Position numbers and translations under genes: made by a program. From assembly GCA_021796055.1 (NCBI GenBank), contig JAJYOS010000010.1:1-19765 (forward strand): DNA of 19,765 nucleotides, given 5' to 3'. This stretch comes from Bacteroidota bacterium (GTDB lineage Bacteria > Bacteroidota > Kryptoniia > Kryptoniales > JAKASW01). Of the stretch, positions 7,110 to 15,981 are shown in pieces (position 1 is the stretch's first letter; each line of letters starts with the position of its first letter). The notes below the pieces were generated by a model that had not been told where the DNA came from, made no database searches, and worked only from the letters and a program-made list of their open reading frames with translations.

Positions 7110-7340
7110 GATTAATGTTAAGCATTTTCATCGTAAACCTAATTTAATAATCCACTTGTTCCATTTTACTATACATCAACTAATCCATAATTCCACGGTT
7201 CCAACTTCCAAGCATTTCAAAATCTTATCATTCCCTTATCCATTATCCCACGAAGACCACTACGGCTACTATCTACCAATACGCGATTCCATTATTCCGG
7301 ATTCCATTGAATCTATTGATCCTACCGGATAAATTTTCGC
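7110..7340. other. Low-GC, C-rich/G-poor spacer with degenerate TTCCA/ATCC words
   Basis: In 7141-7320 I count 64 G+C in 180 bases (about 36%), well below the neighbouring genes. Of these, 50 are C and 14 are G. The trinucleotide TCC recurs 13 times, mostly as aTTCCa, gTTCCa or aATCCa, while GGA appears only twice. The densest part is 7280-7310 (ATTCCATTATTCC, then GATTCCATTGAATC). There is no credible ORF and no RNA gene was recognised. It separates two divergent genes, so it must contain or abut both promoters, but no confident promoter is seen. Confidence 0.6.
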
Positions 7341-7345
7341 ATTAA

Positions 7346-8764
<1,419 letters not shown>

Positions 8765-8810
8765 AACGCTTGGAGACTATCCCCAAATAGGCGCTCGTTC
8801 GACAAATAAT

Positions 8811-8844
8811 CAGAGAGGCATCGATGTCGATCGATGCCTCTCTG
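8811..8844. terminator. 15-bp perfect hairpin after tpl, probable terminator
   Basis: The arms 8811-8825 and 8830-8844 are perfectly complementary (core GAGGCATCGAT / ATCGATGCCTC) around a 4-base GTCG loop, 46 bases past the tpl stop. No T-run follows on the plus strand, so Rho-independent release is not assured. The hairpin ends 31 bases before the chosen start of the first MFS gene, so it could also affect that gene's leader. Confidence 0.65.
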
Positions 8845-8875
8845 CGGAATACCTCCTTCAGCTTTCCTCTTTTCT

Positions 8876-10066
8876 ATGAACCCGTTTTATCCGCGTTCAC
8901 AGCGAGCGAACTTCGATATTCACCTCCTGATGATCAACAGGGTTGGCAGAAGCGTTTCTGGTGGAATGATCGGGGTGGCGTTTCCGTATTACATACTCAC
9001 GACGCTCCATTATGGAGCGCTCCAGATGGGGATAATCTTCGTGTCTGCCAGAGTCGCGACCGCGGCCCTCGGTTACCTCGGCGGCCTTGCTGCGGACTCC
9101 TGGGGAAAGCGAAATACGCTTATCGTCTTGAGCCTTCTCCTCCCCGTGAGCGCCTTTATCGTCTACTTCTCTACGAGTTTCCTTTGGATCATGGTGGCCG
9201 CGATGATTGGCGGTTTCTCGGCAACCGGCTCCCTAGGAGGCGGTGTTAGCGGCGCGATTCAACCGGTTCAAAACGCCGTGCTTGCTGAGCTGACACTTAG
9301 AGACGAAAGGACCAAATTCTACTCGGTCTTCTCTTTCATCTCCGGGTTGGCTACCGCGCTCGGCGCCCTTTTAACGAAAGTCCTGACTGTCCACGATGTC
9401 TTCCTTGCCGCGACTCTCATTTCATTGATAACGATCCCCGCACTTTTGAAACTGCATGTTTCCAATACGAGGAAAAAAAGAGAGAAGCTGAAAACAATAA
9501 CGGTGATCGGCAAATTTACGCTGACCGGCATGATCAATGGGCTGTCACAGGGACTCGTCGTCCCTTTTCTCATACCCTTCTTTGTCCTGGTATATCACGT
9601 GCCGATGACCGAAATGTCCGTTTACGCTTTTGCCGGAAGCGCGCTCGGCTCAATCGCGATCCTGGGCGCGCCGCTTCTGGAGAGAAAACTCGGCTTTGTG
9701 AAGAGCGTTGTGGCGACACGTGGACTTGGTCTTGTGATGTTTACGTTACTTCCGGTCGTAAAATTTTTTCCGGCGGCCATCGCGATATACATCCTCGCCC
9801 CTTCGCTTAGAGTTGTTGCCGCTCCGATACAGAGATCGGAACTTACGAAGCGTGTGCACAAAGACGACCTCGGAAGAGCGCTCGGCATAAACCAGGTCGC
9901 AAGACTCGCGGCTTCGTCGACAGGAACGGGACTGAGCGGCTATCTTATGCAAAACGCGCTGTATGAAGTGCCTTTCCTGGCCTATGGTGTACTGATGATG
10001 GGGAATCTCTACCTTTATGTTAAATTATTCGGCCCGAAAAATTCGGACGCGACCACCGGCGCGTGA
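8876..10066 (+). CDS. MFS transporter (paralogue 1 of a tandem pair)
   Basis: A 396-residue inner-membrane protein of the major facilitator superfamily, about 12 helices. MFS motif A between helices 2 and 3 is GLAADSWGKR (D74, K78, R79). Further landmarks are GGFSATGSLGGG, GKFTLTGMINGLSQG after the central loop, and the C-terminal GRALGINQVARLAASSTGTGL. Substrate unknown. The ATG at 8876 gives an N-terminus matching that of the second copy (396 versus 398 residues). An in-frame ATG at 8834 sits inside the hairpin after tpl, and one at 8930 would cut into helix 1. No good Shine-Dalgarno sequence precedes any candidate, so the start is the least certain point. The second paralogue follows after 116 bp. 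Confidence 0.85.
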   Translation: MNPFYPRSQRANFDIHLLMINRVGRSVSGGMIGVAFPYYILTTLHYGALQMGIIFVSARVATAALGYLGGLAADSWGKRNTLIVLSLLLPVSAFIVYFSTSFLWIMVAAMIGGFSATGSLGGGVSGAIQPVQNAVLAELTLRDERTKFYSVFSFISGLATALGALLTKVLTVHDVFLAATLISLITIPALLKLHVSNTRKKREKLKTITVIGKFTLTGMINGLSQGLVVPFLIPFFVLVYHVPMTEMSVYAFAGSALGSIAILGAPLLERKLGFVKSVVATRGLGLVMFTLLPVVKFFPAAIAIYILAPSLRVVAAPIQRSELTKRVHKDDLGRALGINQVARLAASSTGTGLSGYLMQNALYEVPFLAYGVLMMGNLYLYVKLFGPKNSDATTGA

Positions 10067-10102
10067 CTTCCTTCAACGTTTTACACTGCAACTGTTGGGA
10101 AG
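10067..10102 (+). other. Imperfect hairpin between the two MFS genes
   Basis: CTTCC-TT-CAAC (10067-10077) can pair with GTTGGGAAG (10094-10102): 9 pairs with a 2-base bulge and a 16-base loop, directly after the first MFS stop. No T-run follows. It may reduce read-through or mark a processing site. The remaining 80 bases to the next start show nothing further. Confidence 0.3.
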
Positions 10103-10182
10103 CGCAATCGTCTATATGAGTAACTGATGAATCCGGTGGACAAAAAGACTTACTTTCAGGTTTCGGACTTAATTCAAACGAA

Positions 10183-11379
10183 ATGAAGAATTCTATCAAT
10201 AGAGACATAACCGTACTCGGCTTTTCAAGGGTTACAAGAAGTATAGCAGCGGGAATGATCAACGTGGCATTCCCATATTACATACTGATGACTCTACACT
10301 ACGGCGCGTTCGTCATCGGGCTCATTTATGTATCCGCCACTGTTGGTACGGCAATTTTCGGATTCTTTTCGGGAATCGCGACAGATGTATGGGGGAAGAG
10401 AGGCACGCTCATAATCGCGAGCGCGTTGCTTCCTGTAAGTGCAGTAATAGTTTATTTCTCTAGCAGCCTTTGGACGATTGTCCCCGCCGCGATGATTGGC
10501 GGCTACTCGGCCACCGGCTCCCTCGCGGGAGGCGGCATCGGAGGAGCGGTTCAGCCGATACAGAGCGCCGTACTCGCAGGTCTCGCGCCCCACGAGAAGA
10601 GGACAAGGTACTTCTCTTTTTTCACTTTTCTATCAGGCGTGACTGCCGCAATTGGAGCGCTCTTTTCCAAGTTGTTCGATGTGCGAGATATCTTCATGGT
10701 TTCGGCAATAATTTCGGCAGCCGGTGTCCCGGGCCTCTGGTATCTTCACGTGGCGGAAGCTCGAGGGAAAATCGGAAAGCTGAAGACTAAATCTACAATT
10801 GGAAAATTCACATTGACGGGAATGCTGAACGGCCTTTCGCAGGGGCTCATCGTACCTTTTCTTATCCCGTTTTTTGTACTTGTGTACCACGTTCCAAAGT
10901 CGCTGATGTCTGAATATGCTTTCGCGAGCGGGCTTCTTGGCTCGTTCGCGATTCTGGGGGCGCCGATGCTGGAAAAATATTTCGGTTTCGTCAAAAGCAT
11001 CGTCGTCACGCGAGGCATCGGGACAGTCCTATTCGTGGTTTTCCCCCTCCTGAGGTTTCTGCCGGTGGCCGTGTTCATTTACATCATCGGCCCGGCGTTA
11101 AGGGTTATGGCGCTTCCCATTCAGCAATCTGAGTTGACGAAACGTGTCGACAATGACGAGATGGGAAGGGCACTCGGCATAAACCAGGTCGCGCGGCTCG
11201 CTGCTTCTTCCACCGGTACAGGTTTAAGCGGTTACCTGATGGACACCGCGCTATTTGAGATGCCCTTCTTTATCTACGGCGTGATAATGGCAGCGAACCT
11301 CTATCTCTACATAAAGTTCTTCGGCACGAGGAAAGAAGAACTTGAAGAAGAGATCGAAGTGGAAGCTGAAGTAAAATAG
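10183..11379 (+). CDS. MFS transporter (paralogue 2 of a tandem pair)
   Basis: A 398-residue membrane protein, colinear with the gene just upstream over its whole length. Shared blocks include GMINVAFPYYILMTLHYGA, GGYSATGSLAGGG, GKFTLTGMLNGLSQG, PFLIPFFVLVYHVP, SELTKRV and GRALGINQVARLAASSTGTG. MFS motif A is GIATDVWGKR (D68, K72, R73). Unlike paralogue 1 it ends in an acidic tail (EELEEEIEVEAEVK). The substrate is unknown; the pair could be separate exporters or act together. The ATG at 10183 starts six codons before the first conserved residues and has no strong Shine-Dalgarno sequence, like paralogue 1. It converges on the bacilliredoxin gene. Confidence 0.88.
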   Translation: MKNSINRDITVLGFSRVTRSIAAGMINVAFPYYILMTLHYGAFVIGLIYVSATVGTAIFGFFSGIATDVWGKRGTLIIASALLPVSAVIVYFSSSLWTIVPAAMIGGYSATGSLAGGGIGGAVQPIQSAVLAGLAPHEKRTRYFSFFTFLSGVTAAIGALFSKLFDVRDIFMVSAIISAAGVPGLWYLHVAEARGKIGKLKTKSTIGKFTLTGMLNGLSQGLIVPFLIPFFVLVYHVPKSLMSEYAFASGLLGSFAILGAPMLEKYFGFVKSIVVTRGIGTVLFVVFPLLRFLPVAVFIYIIGPALRVMALPIQQSELTKRVDNDEMGRALGINQVARLAASSTGTGLSGYLMDTALFEMPFFIYGVIMAANLYLYIKFFGTRKEELEEEIEVEAEVK

Positions 11380-11414
11380 GCGATTTTATATCCATACTCC
11401 CCGCCGCTTTGTGT

Positions 11415-11466
11415 AGAGTGTTACCTACCGAAAGGAAAGACACACTTAGGGTGTCTTAGGCACTCT
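11415..11466. terminator. Nested stem structure between convergent genes
   Basis: An inner 7-bp perfect stem AAGACAC (11437-11443) / GTGTCTT (11451-11457) has a 7-base loop. It lies inside an outer 6-bp stem AGAGTG (11415-11420) / CACTCT (11461-11466). The location between converging genes suits a bidirectional terminator. No long T-run is present. Confidence 0.42.
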
Positions 11467-11492
11467 TGGCGTTAAGCGAGAATTTAAGTACT

Positions 11493-11909
11493 TCAGCAGT
11501 GCTTGTAGAAAGTCTCTCTGAGTAATCCGGCGACTTCTTCCGGCTCCCGTCTCTCAATGTCGCTTCTGTGAATCATCGTCACAAGATGTCCGTCTTTGAG
11601 AAGGGCAAAGGATGGGGACGATGGTGGCTGGTCCGTGAAGTAACTCCTCGCGCGTTCGGTTGCCTCCCTGTCCTGTCCGGCGAAGACCGTAGTTATCCTG
11701 TCCGGTAAGGTCTTGTTTTTCAAGGCAATAGAGAGCGCCGGCCTCGCGACCCCTCCCGCGCAACCGCAGATCGAATTGACGAAAACCAGTGTGGTACCAT
11801 TGCCCTTCACTGCGTTGTCCACTTCTTCCGGAGTCTTAAGCTCCTGAGCGCCGAGCGATCTGACCTCTTTGCGCATCTGATCTATAAATAAATCGAATGT
11901 CTCAAGCAT
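11493..11909 (-). CDS. BrxA/BrxB-family bacilliredoxin (former DUF1094/YphP-YqiW)
   Basis: A 138-residue thioredoxin-fold protein. The hallmark active site is NSICGCAGG, with CGC cysteines C48 and C50, in the context FVNSICGCAGGVARPAL typical of BrxA/BrxB. In Bacillus these proteins remove bacillithiol mixed disulfides from oxidised proteins. It ends in KHC, so a third cysteine sits at the C-terminus. The length is typical for the family. The start at 11909 is supported by AGAGGAGAT just upstream. It is followed by convergent MFS paralogue 2 and preceded by the phosphohexomutase gene 165 bp upstream on the same strand, separated by a 13-bp hairpin, so it probably has its own promoter. Presence implies bacillithiol or an N-methylated form in this organism (inference). 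Confidence 0.9.
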   Translation of the reverse strand: MLETFDLFIDQMRKEVRSLGAQELKTPEEVDNAVKGNGTTLVFVNSICGCAGGVARPALSIALKNKTLPDRITTVFAGQDREATERARSYFTDQPPSSPSFALLKDGHLVTMIHRSDIERREPEEVAGLLRETFYKHC

Positions 11910-12025
11910 TTTTATCTCCTCTGTCTAATATCGTTAACAAACGGATCGCTGGAAATGGTTTCCGGGGAATAGGATGAAAAGGTGTGGGTGAAATGGCGGG
12001 GAGTAAGCCGTGTTGACCGGAGATG

Positions 12026-12058
12026 AGCCTTGTCAGGGGGTTGCACCCTGACAAGGCT
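12026..12058 (-). terminator. 13-bp hairpin downstream of the phosphohexomutase gene
   Basis: The perfect arms AGCCTTGTCAGGG (12026-12038) and CCCTGACAAGGCT (12046-12058) enclose the 7-base loop GGTTGCA, 16 bases past the stop of the minus-strand mutase. The stem is strong but no U-run follows in the direction of transcription. Confidence 0.65.
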
Positions 12059-12074
12059 GGCTGCCTTTAGACTT

Positions 12075-13475
12075 CTACAGGTTCGTGATCGCTTCAAGAA
12101 TCTTGTCGACCTTGTCCTTCGACTCCGCCTCGCAATAGTAACGGATAAGCGGCTCCGTCCCGGAAGCGCGAACGAGCATCCATCCGCCGTCGGCGAAGAA
12201 GTATTTGAACCCGTCGATCTTGAGCACATGGTCGACTTTATGTCCGGCAACTTCTTTCAGCCCTTTCTTCATTTTCGCGAGAACCTTCTGCTTGTACTTC
12301 TCCGTTGTTCGGACGTCGATCCTTCTATAAATGTGCGGTCCCACCTGGTCGAATAACTCTTTCACAAGCTCGCCAAGGGTTCGTTCCCTTTTCACCATCA
12401 TCTCGCAAAGCGTAAGACCGAGGAATAAACCGTCACGTTCCGGGATATGTCCCTTCAGGCCGACACCGCCGCTTTCCTCGCCACCTATCAGCACGTCTCG
12501 TGAAACCATAAGCGAAGCGACGTGCTTGAAGCCGACCGGCAACTCAGTCAGCGGAAGGTTGTAGAGTTTTGCCAGCTTGTCCGGCATTTCGCCGACAGAG
12601 ACTGTCTTAACGATCTCGCCTCTCATGCCTTTTGTCTCGTAGAGATATTTCAGAAGAAGCGCGTAAACTTCCTGCGGTCCGACGAAATTGCCATGCTCGT
12701 CGACAGCTCCGATCCTGTCCGCGTCACCGTCTGTGGCGAGTCCGACGTTGTAATTCCCGCTTGGCACAAGCTTCATTAGCTCAGGGAGATGAGCGGCAAT
12801 AGGCTCGGGGTGTTCGCCGCCGAACGACGGGTTGAATTCATTGTGTATCACATCGGCATCTTCGATGATCTGCTGAAGAATCCCTTGTCCGGCTCCGTAC
12901 ATGGCATCATGAACGATTCTCAAACGCGCGTTCTTTATCGACACGATGTCGATCTTCTTCTTGAGATCATCTATGTACAGTTGCCTGAGATTAGCCTTAC
13001 TTATCTTCCCCTTTTTGGCCAGTTCGTCAAAGCTCTTCTTTACTAGCTCGAGAGCTTTTTCAGAAGTCTTGTTGGCTTCCTTCTCCACCTTGTTTACTAT
13101 TTCGACATCTTCAGGCCCTCCGAAATCGGCCTTCAGCTTGAACCCATTGTATCTTGCCGGATTGTGGCTCGCGGTTATCACCACGCCCGCGGCAGCTTTG
13201 AATTCCGGTATCGCGAGCGAAAGCGCCGGGGTTGGGCAGTAGCCGTCCGAAAGTATGACTTTCAATCCGGTATTCGCAATAACCTGAGCCGTCCTCTCGG
13301 CAAATTCAGCAGAAAGGAATCTGGTATCGTGCCCGACCAGTATGCCGTTCTTAGCCAACTTATGCTTCTTGTAATATCTTCCTGTCGCCAGTGCAACCCT
13401 GGAAACATTGCTGAACGTGTAGTCCTGCGCGATAACTCCCCGCCATCCGTCTGTTCCGAATTTGATCTTCTCCAT
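12075..13475 (-). CDS. Phosphoglucomutase/phosphomannomutase family enzyme (alpha-D-phosphohexomutase)
   Basis: A 466-residue cytoplasmic enzyme interconverting hexose-1- and hexose-6-phosphates through a phosphoserine. All four family signatures are present: TASHNP with catalytic S103; the metal-binding loop DGDADR (D249, D251, D253); the sugar-binding loop GGEESGG (331-337); and the phosphate-binding RASGTEPLIR (436-445). The N-terminal KFGTDGWRG is typical. Glucose versus mannose versus glucosamine specificity cannot be fixed by eye; GEESGG occurs in PGM/PMM types, whereas GlmM usually has GEQSGH, so GlmM is less likely. The ATG at 13475 is preceded by AAAGGATAAAGG. It is divergent from the OPT transporter gene. 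It would feed glucose-1-P or mannose-1-P into polysaccharide synthesis and complements the isomerase at the window start. Confidence 0.92.
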   Translation of the reverse strand: MEKIKFGTDGWRGVIAQDYTFSNVSRVALATGRYYKKHKLAKNGILVGHDTRFLSAEFAERTAQVIANTGLKVILSDGYCPTPALSLAIPEFKAAAGVVITASHNPARYNGFKLKADFGGPEDVEIVNKVEKEANKTSEKALELVKKSFDELAKKGKISKANLRQLYIDDLKKKIDIVSIKNARLRIVHDAMYGAGQGILQQIIEDADVIHNEFNPSFGGEHPEPIAAHLPELMKLVPSGNYNVGLATDGDADRIGAVDEHGNFVGPQEVYALLLKYLYETKGMRGEIVKTVSVGEMPDKLAKLYNLPLTELPVGFKHVASLMVSRDVLIGGEESGGVGLKGHIPERDGLFLGLTLCEMMVKRERTLGELVKELFDQVGPHIYRRIDVRTTEKYKQKVLAKMKKGLKEVAGHKVDHVLKIDGFKYFFADGGWMLVRASGTEPLIRYYCEAESKDKVDKILEAITNL

Positions 13476-13528
13476 AGCCTTTATCCTTTTGGTTAGTACC
13501 TCGACAAAATAAAAAGCAGTGCGCTAAG

Positions 13529-13582
13529 TTTCAACGATGAGATAGAACAAGATGGGACGGAACGGTCACATTTTCGTTGAAA
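13529..13582. repeat. 9-bp inverted repeat in the divergent pgm-like/OPT region
   Basis: TTTCAACGA (13529-13537) and TCGTTGAAA (13574-13582) are perfectly complementary, 36 bases apart, in the 267-bp region between divergent genes. It could be two half-operators or chance. A 7-bp hairpin (13708-13714/13719-13725, one G-U pair, loop GCAG) also lies just before the OPT ribosome binding site. No confident promoter was identified here. Confidence 0.35.
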
Positions 13583-13742
13583 ATCCGGCAAGGGGCTTTT
13601 ATATTCACGAAGTCAAATGAAAGGCTGATTTGATTACTCCATTAGTGCGCGGCTGCAATAATTTGCTTCTCTATAAATGTCTAATTGAGTCATAACCTAA
13701 ACAACCGGGGTCGTGCAGACGATCCGCGGGAAAGGAGCATCC

Positions 13743-15758
13743 ATGGCTGAACAGGTAAATGGCACGCGATTTCAGTCGTACGTGCCTGCTGAGACTACCA
13801 TGAGGGAATTCAGCCTCAGGGCAGTATTACTCGGGTTGGTAATGTGCGTCATTCTCGGAGCCGCCAACGCGTATCTGGGACTGAAGGCCGGAATGACTAT
13901 CGCCGCTACCTATCCGGCAGCCGTCATAGGCATGGCCATCCTCAAGACAATGAAAGGAAGTCTGCTCGAGGAGAATATAGCAAGGACAGTTGGCGCGATA
14001 GGCGAGTCCATCGCCGCCGGAGCCGTCTTCACAATCCCCGCTTTCTATATCGCGGGCATATGGAAACACTTCGACAGCCGGCATTTCCTTGTGGCGACGT
14101 CCATCATGTTTGTCGGCAGCGTGCTTGGGATACTTTTTGTGACAATCCTGAGAAGGGTAATGGTCGAAGACAAGGAACTTCCTTTTCCAGAATCGATCGC
14201 GGCATCCGAGATACACAAGGCCGGACGTACAGGCGGTACCGGAGCGAAGTATCTTTTCACCGCTATGGGAATCGGCGGACTGATCAATGCGCTCGGCCAG
14301 CTCAACTTCTTCGCCTCTGCATGGGAGAGGTTCATCAAATTCACGCCGCTGCCGATGTCGCTCGGTACCGGCTCTTCGAGCGCAACCGTCAACTCGGGCG
14401 GCGGAGCGCTGATAACGACTCCCGGAGTCAGCCCGGCGTACGTCGGTGTAGGTTATATTATCGGACCGCGCCTCGCCGCGTTGAACTTCAGTGGCGGCAT
14501 CATTGCCTGGGGCTTGTTTGTGCCGCTTCTTCTTTATTTCATCGGCCCGACCGCACTTCCGGCCACCGCCTCGCAAAGCTCGTGGATTGCTCTCGCTTAC
14601 TCAGTCTCGCTCACACTTGTGCGCCCCATCGCCATCGGTGGGATGCTCTTCAGCGCGGGTTACACGCTTTATAAAATGAGAAAGAGCTTGAGCGTCGGTC
14701 TCGGCAGGGCGATCGGCGATGTTAGAAAAGCCGCGACGGGTGGCAGAGTTGAGATCAGGACGGAACGCGATATGGATTTCAGATATGTCGGCGGTGGAAT
14801 AATACTTGCCGGCATCTTGACCTTCTTTATTTACGATCATTTTGCGAATGAGGCTGCCGCCGCTTTGACCGCAACCATTGTCATGCTGGTCGCCGGCTTC
14901 TTCTTTGCCGCTGTCTCAGGATATCTCGTCGGCATCATCGGCTCGAGCAACAACCCTGTAAGCGGATTGACCATTTCTACGCTCTTGATAGCAGCGATTC
15001 TGATGGTGATTCTGGGACAGACGGGCATCGCGGGCGTTGCAGCAGTCCTCGGTGTGGCCGCGGTAGTATGCGTGGCTGCAGCGGTTGCAGGCGAGATGCT
15101 CCAGGATTTGAAAGTCGGACATATATTGGGTGGTACGCCTTGGAAAATGCAAGTCGGCGACCTGCTCGGCGTCTTCGCTGGCTCCGCTGTGATGTTTATA
15201 CCTCTGATGATACTGAACCAGGGAGACATAAACCGCGGCGGGACCGGTTTCGGCGGCGCAAACCTTCCGGCGCCACAGGCCGGTATGATGGCAGCGCTCG
15301 CGCAGGGAATAGTCGGCGGACATATGGCGTGGCCGCTTGTGATAATTGGAATGATCATGGCGTTTGGGTTTATCATCAGCGGTGTGCGAAGCCCGATGCT
15401 CGTCTTCGTCGGGATGTATCTGCCGTTCGGGACTGTAGCGGCAATCTTTGTCGGTGGACTTATCCGCGGCATCGTCGATTTGATCGTGAAACGTCGGAAG
15501 TTCAATGATGCGCAGGGTGCTCGCGTCGAGAACACAGGCATCCTCCTCTCCTCGGGTTTCATTGCCGGAGAAGCGCTGATGGGTCTCGTGTTTGCCGCGC
15601 TCGCCTTCTACGATGTCCAGTGGCCATTGATTTTCGTGCATCCGAGCTTCGGCATAAGCATACTCGTATTCCTGGTTCTTGCGGCGATTCTCATATACTA
15701 TCCGCTAAGAAACGCAGGTTCGCCCAATCAGCCGGCACCGCCGAAAGCGGCAATGTAA
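13743..15758 (+). CDS. OPT-family oligopeptide/metal-chelate transporter
   Basis: A 671-residue polytopic inner-membrane protein. The N-terminal region has OPT-family signatures: NAYLGLKAGMTIAATYPAAV (about residues 40-60) and EENIARTVGAIGESIAAGAV (about 80-100). A long helical protein follows, with a hydrophilic loop at about 310-350 and GSSNNPVSGLTIS near 405. The C-terminus is short and proline-rich (NQPAPPKAAM). OPT proteins use the proton gradient to import peptides or metal chelates; the substrate here is not determinable. The ATG at 13743 is chosen over an upstream GTG at 13713 because AAAGGAG at 13731-13737 has ideal spacing. It is a single-gene transcript closed by a strong terminator at 15855-15885. 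Confidence 0.9.
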   Translation: MAEQVNGTRFQSYVPAETTMREFSLRAVLLGLVMCVILGAANAYLGLKAGMTIAATYPAAVIGMAILKTMKGSLLEENIARTVGAIGESIAAGAVFTIPAFYIAGIWKHFDSRHFLVATSIMFVGSVLGILFVTILRRVMVEDKELPFPESIAASEIHKAGRTGGTGAKYLFTAMGIGGLINALGQLNFFASAWERFIKFTPLPMSLGTGSSSATVNSGGGALITTPGVSPAYVGVGYIIGPRLAALNFSGGIIAWGLFVPLLLYFIGPTALPATASQSSWIALAYSVSLTLVRPIAIGGMLFSAGYTLYKMRKSLSVGLGRAIGDVRKAATGGRVEIRTERDMDFRYVGGGIILAGILTFFIYDHFANEAAAALTATIVMLVAGFFFAAVSGYLVGIIGSSNNPVSGLTISTLLIAAILMVILGQTGIAGVAAVLGVAAVVCVAAAVAGEMLQDLKVGHILGGTPWKMQVGDLLGVFAGSAVMFIPLMILNQGDINRGGTGFGGANLPAPQAGMMAALAQGIVGGHMAWPLVIIGMIMAFGFIISGVRSPMLVFVGMYLPFGTVAAIFVGGLIRGIVDLIVKRRKFNDAQGARVENTGILLSSGFIAGEALMGLVFAALAFYDVQWPLIFVHPSFGISILVFLVLAAILIYYPLRNAGSPNQPAPPKAAM

Positions 15759-15784
15759 AGCATGTAACACGGAATAATTGTCTG

Positions 15785-15819
15785 CCCGACGAAGCCCCGG
15801 CAAAGGCACCTTTGTCGGG
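15785..15819 (+). repeat. Competing hairpin arms downstream of the OPT gene
   Basis: Two similar 5' arms, CCCGACGAAG (15785-15794) and CCCGGCAAAG (15796-15805), can each pair over 10 positions (one G-U each) with the single 3' arm CTTTGTCGGG (15810-15819). The second gives a tight GCAC loop. This is a mutually exclusive pairing arrangement just after the transporter stop. Confidence 0.45.
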
Positions 15820-15854
15820 ACGCAGTCTGGGAATTCTGGAATGTTGGATTAAAT

Positions 15855-15885
15855 GGGCGGTCGAACGGCCGCCCTGGTTTTTTTT
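15855..15885 (+). terminator. Rho-independent terminator of the OPT gene
   Basis: GGGCGGTC (15855-15862) and GGCCGCCC (15867-15874) form an 8-bp stem (one G-U pair) with a GAAC loop. Eight T residues follow at 15878-15885. It is the clearest intrinsic terminator in the window. Confidence 0.9.
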
Positions 15886-15928
15886 GAGCGATGGATGTTT
15901 GTCTCTTCAAGCTTTAGGGCTGAGGAGG

Positions 15929-15936
15929 TATATTTG
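15929..15936 (+). promoter_or_regulatory. Candidate Bacteroidota-type -7 box before the VPS10 gene
   Basis: TATATTTG is an exact match to the Bacteroidota -7 consensus TAnnTTTG, 46 bases before the ATG and after the preceding terminator. The -33 element expected 19 bases upstream is poor (TTCA instead of TTTG), so this is only a candidate. Confidence 0.4.
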
Positions 15937-15981
15937 AGTCAAGAGTTTCTTGTGGACCTAAATTCAAAGGAGACCATCACC

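Noticed and set aside
7072..7332. 86-residue ORF across the low-GC spacer
   Set aside because: It has no ribosome binding site, overlaps the methyltransferase start, and its biased composition (Ser, His, Thr, Phe, Pro) just reflects the C-rich repeat words.
14837..15641. Long antisense ORFs inside the OPT gene (241 residues each)
   Set aside because: They are reverse-strand shadows of a GC-rich membrane-protein gene and show no family motifs, ribosome binding sites or promoters.
15853..15981. Upstream extension of the VPS10 frame
   Set aside because: It would start inside the OPT terminator, and the signal peptide begins at the ATG at 15982 with AAAGGAG upstream.
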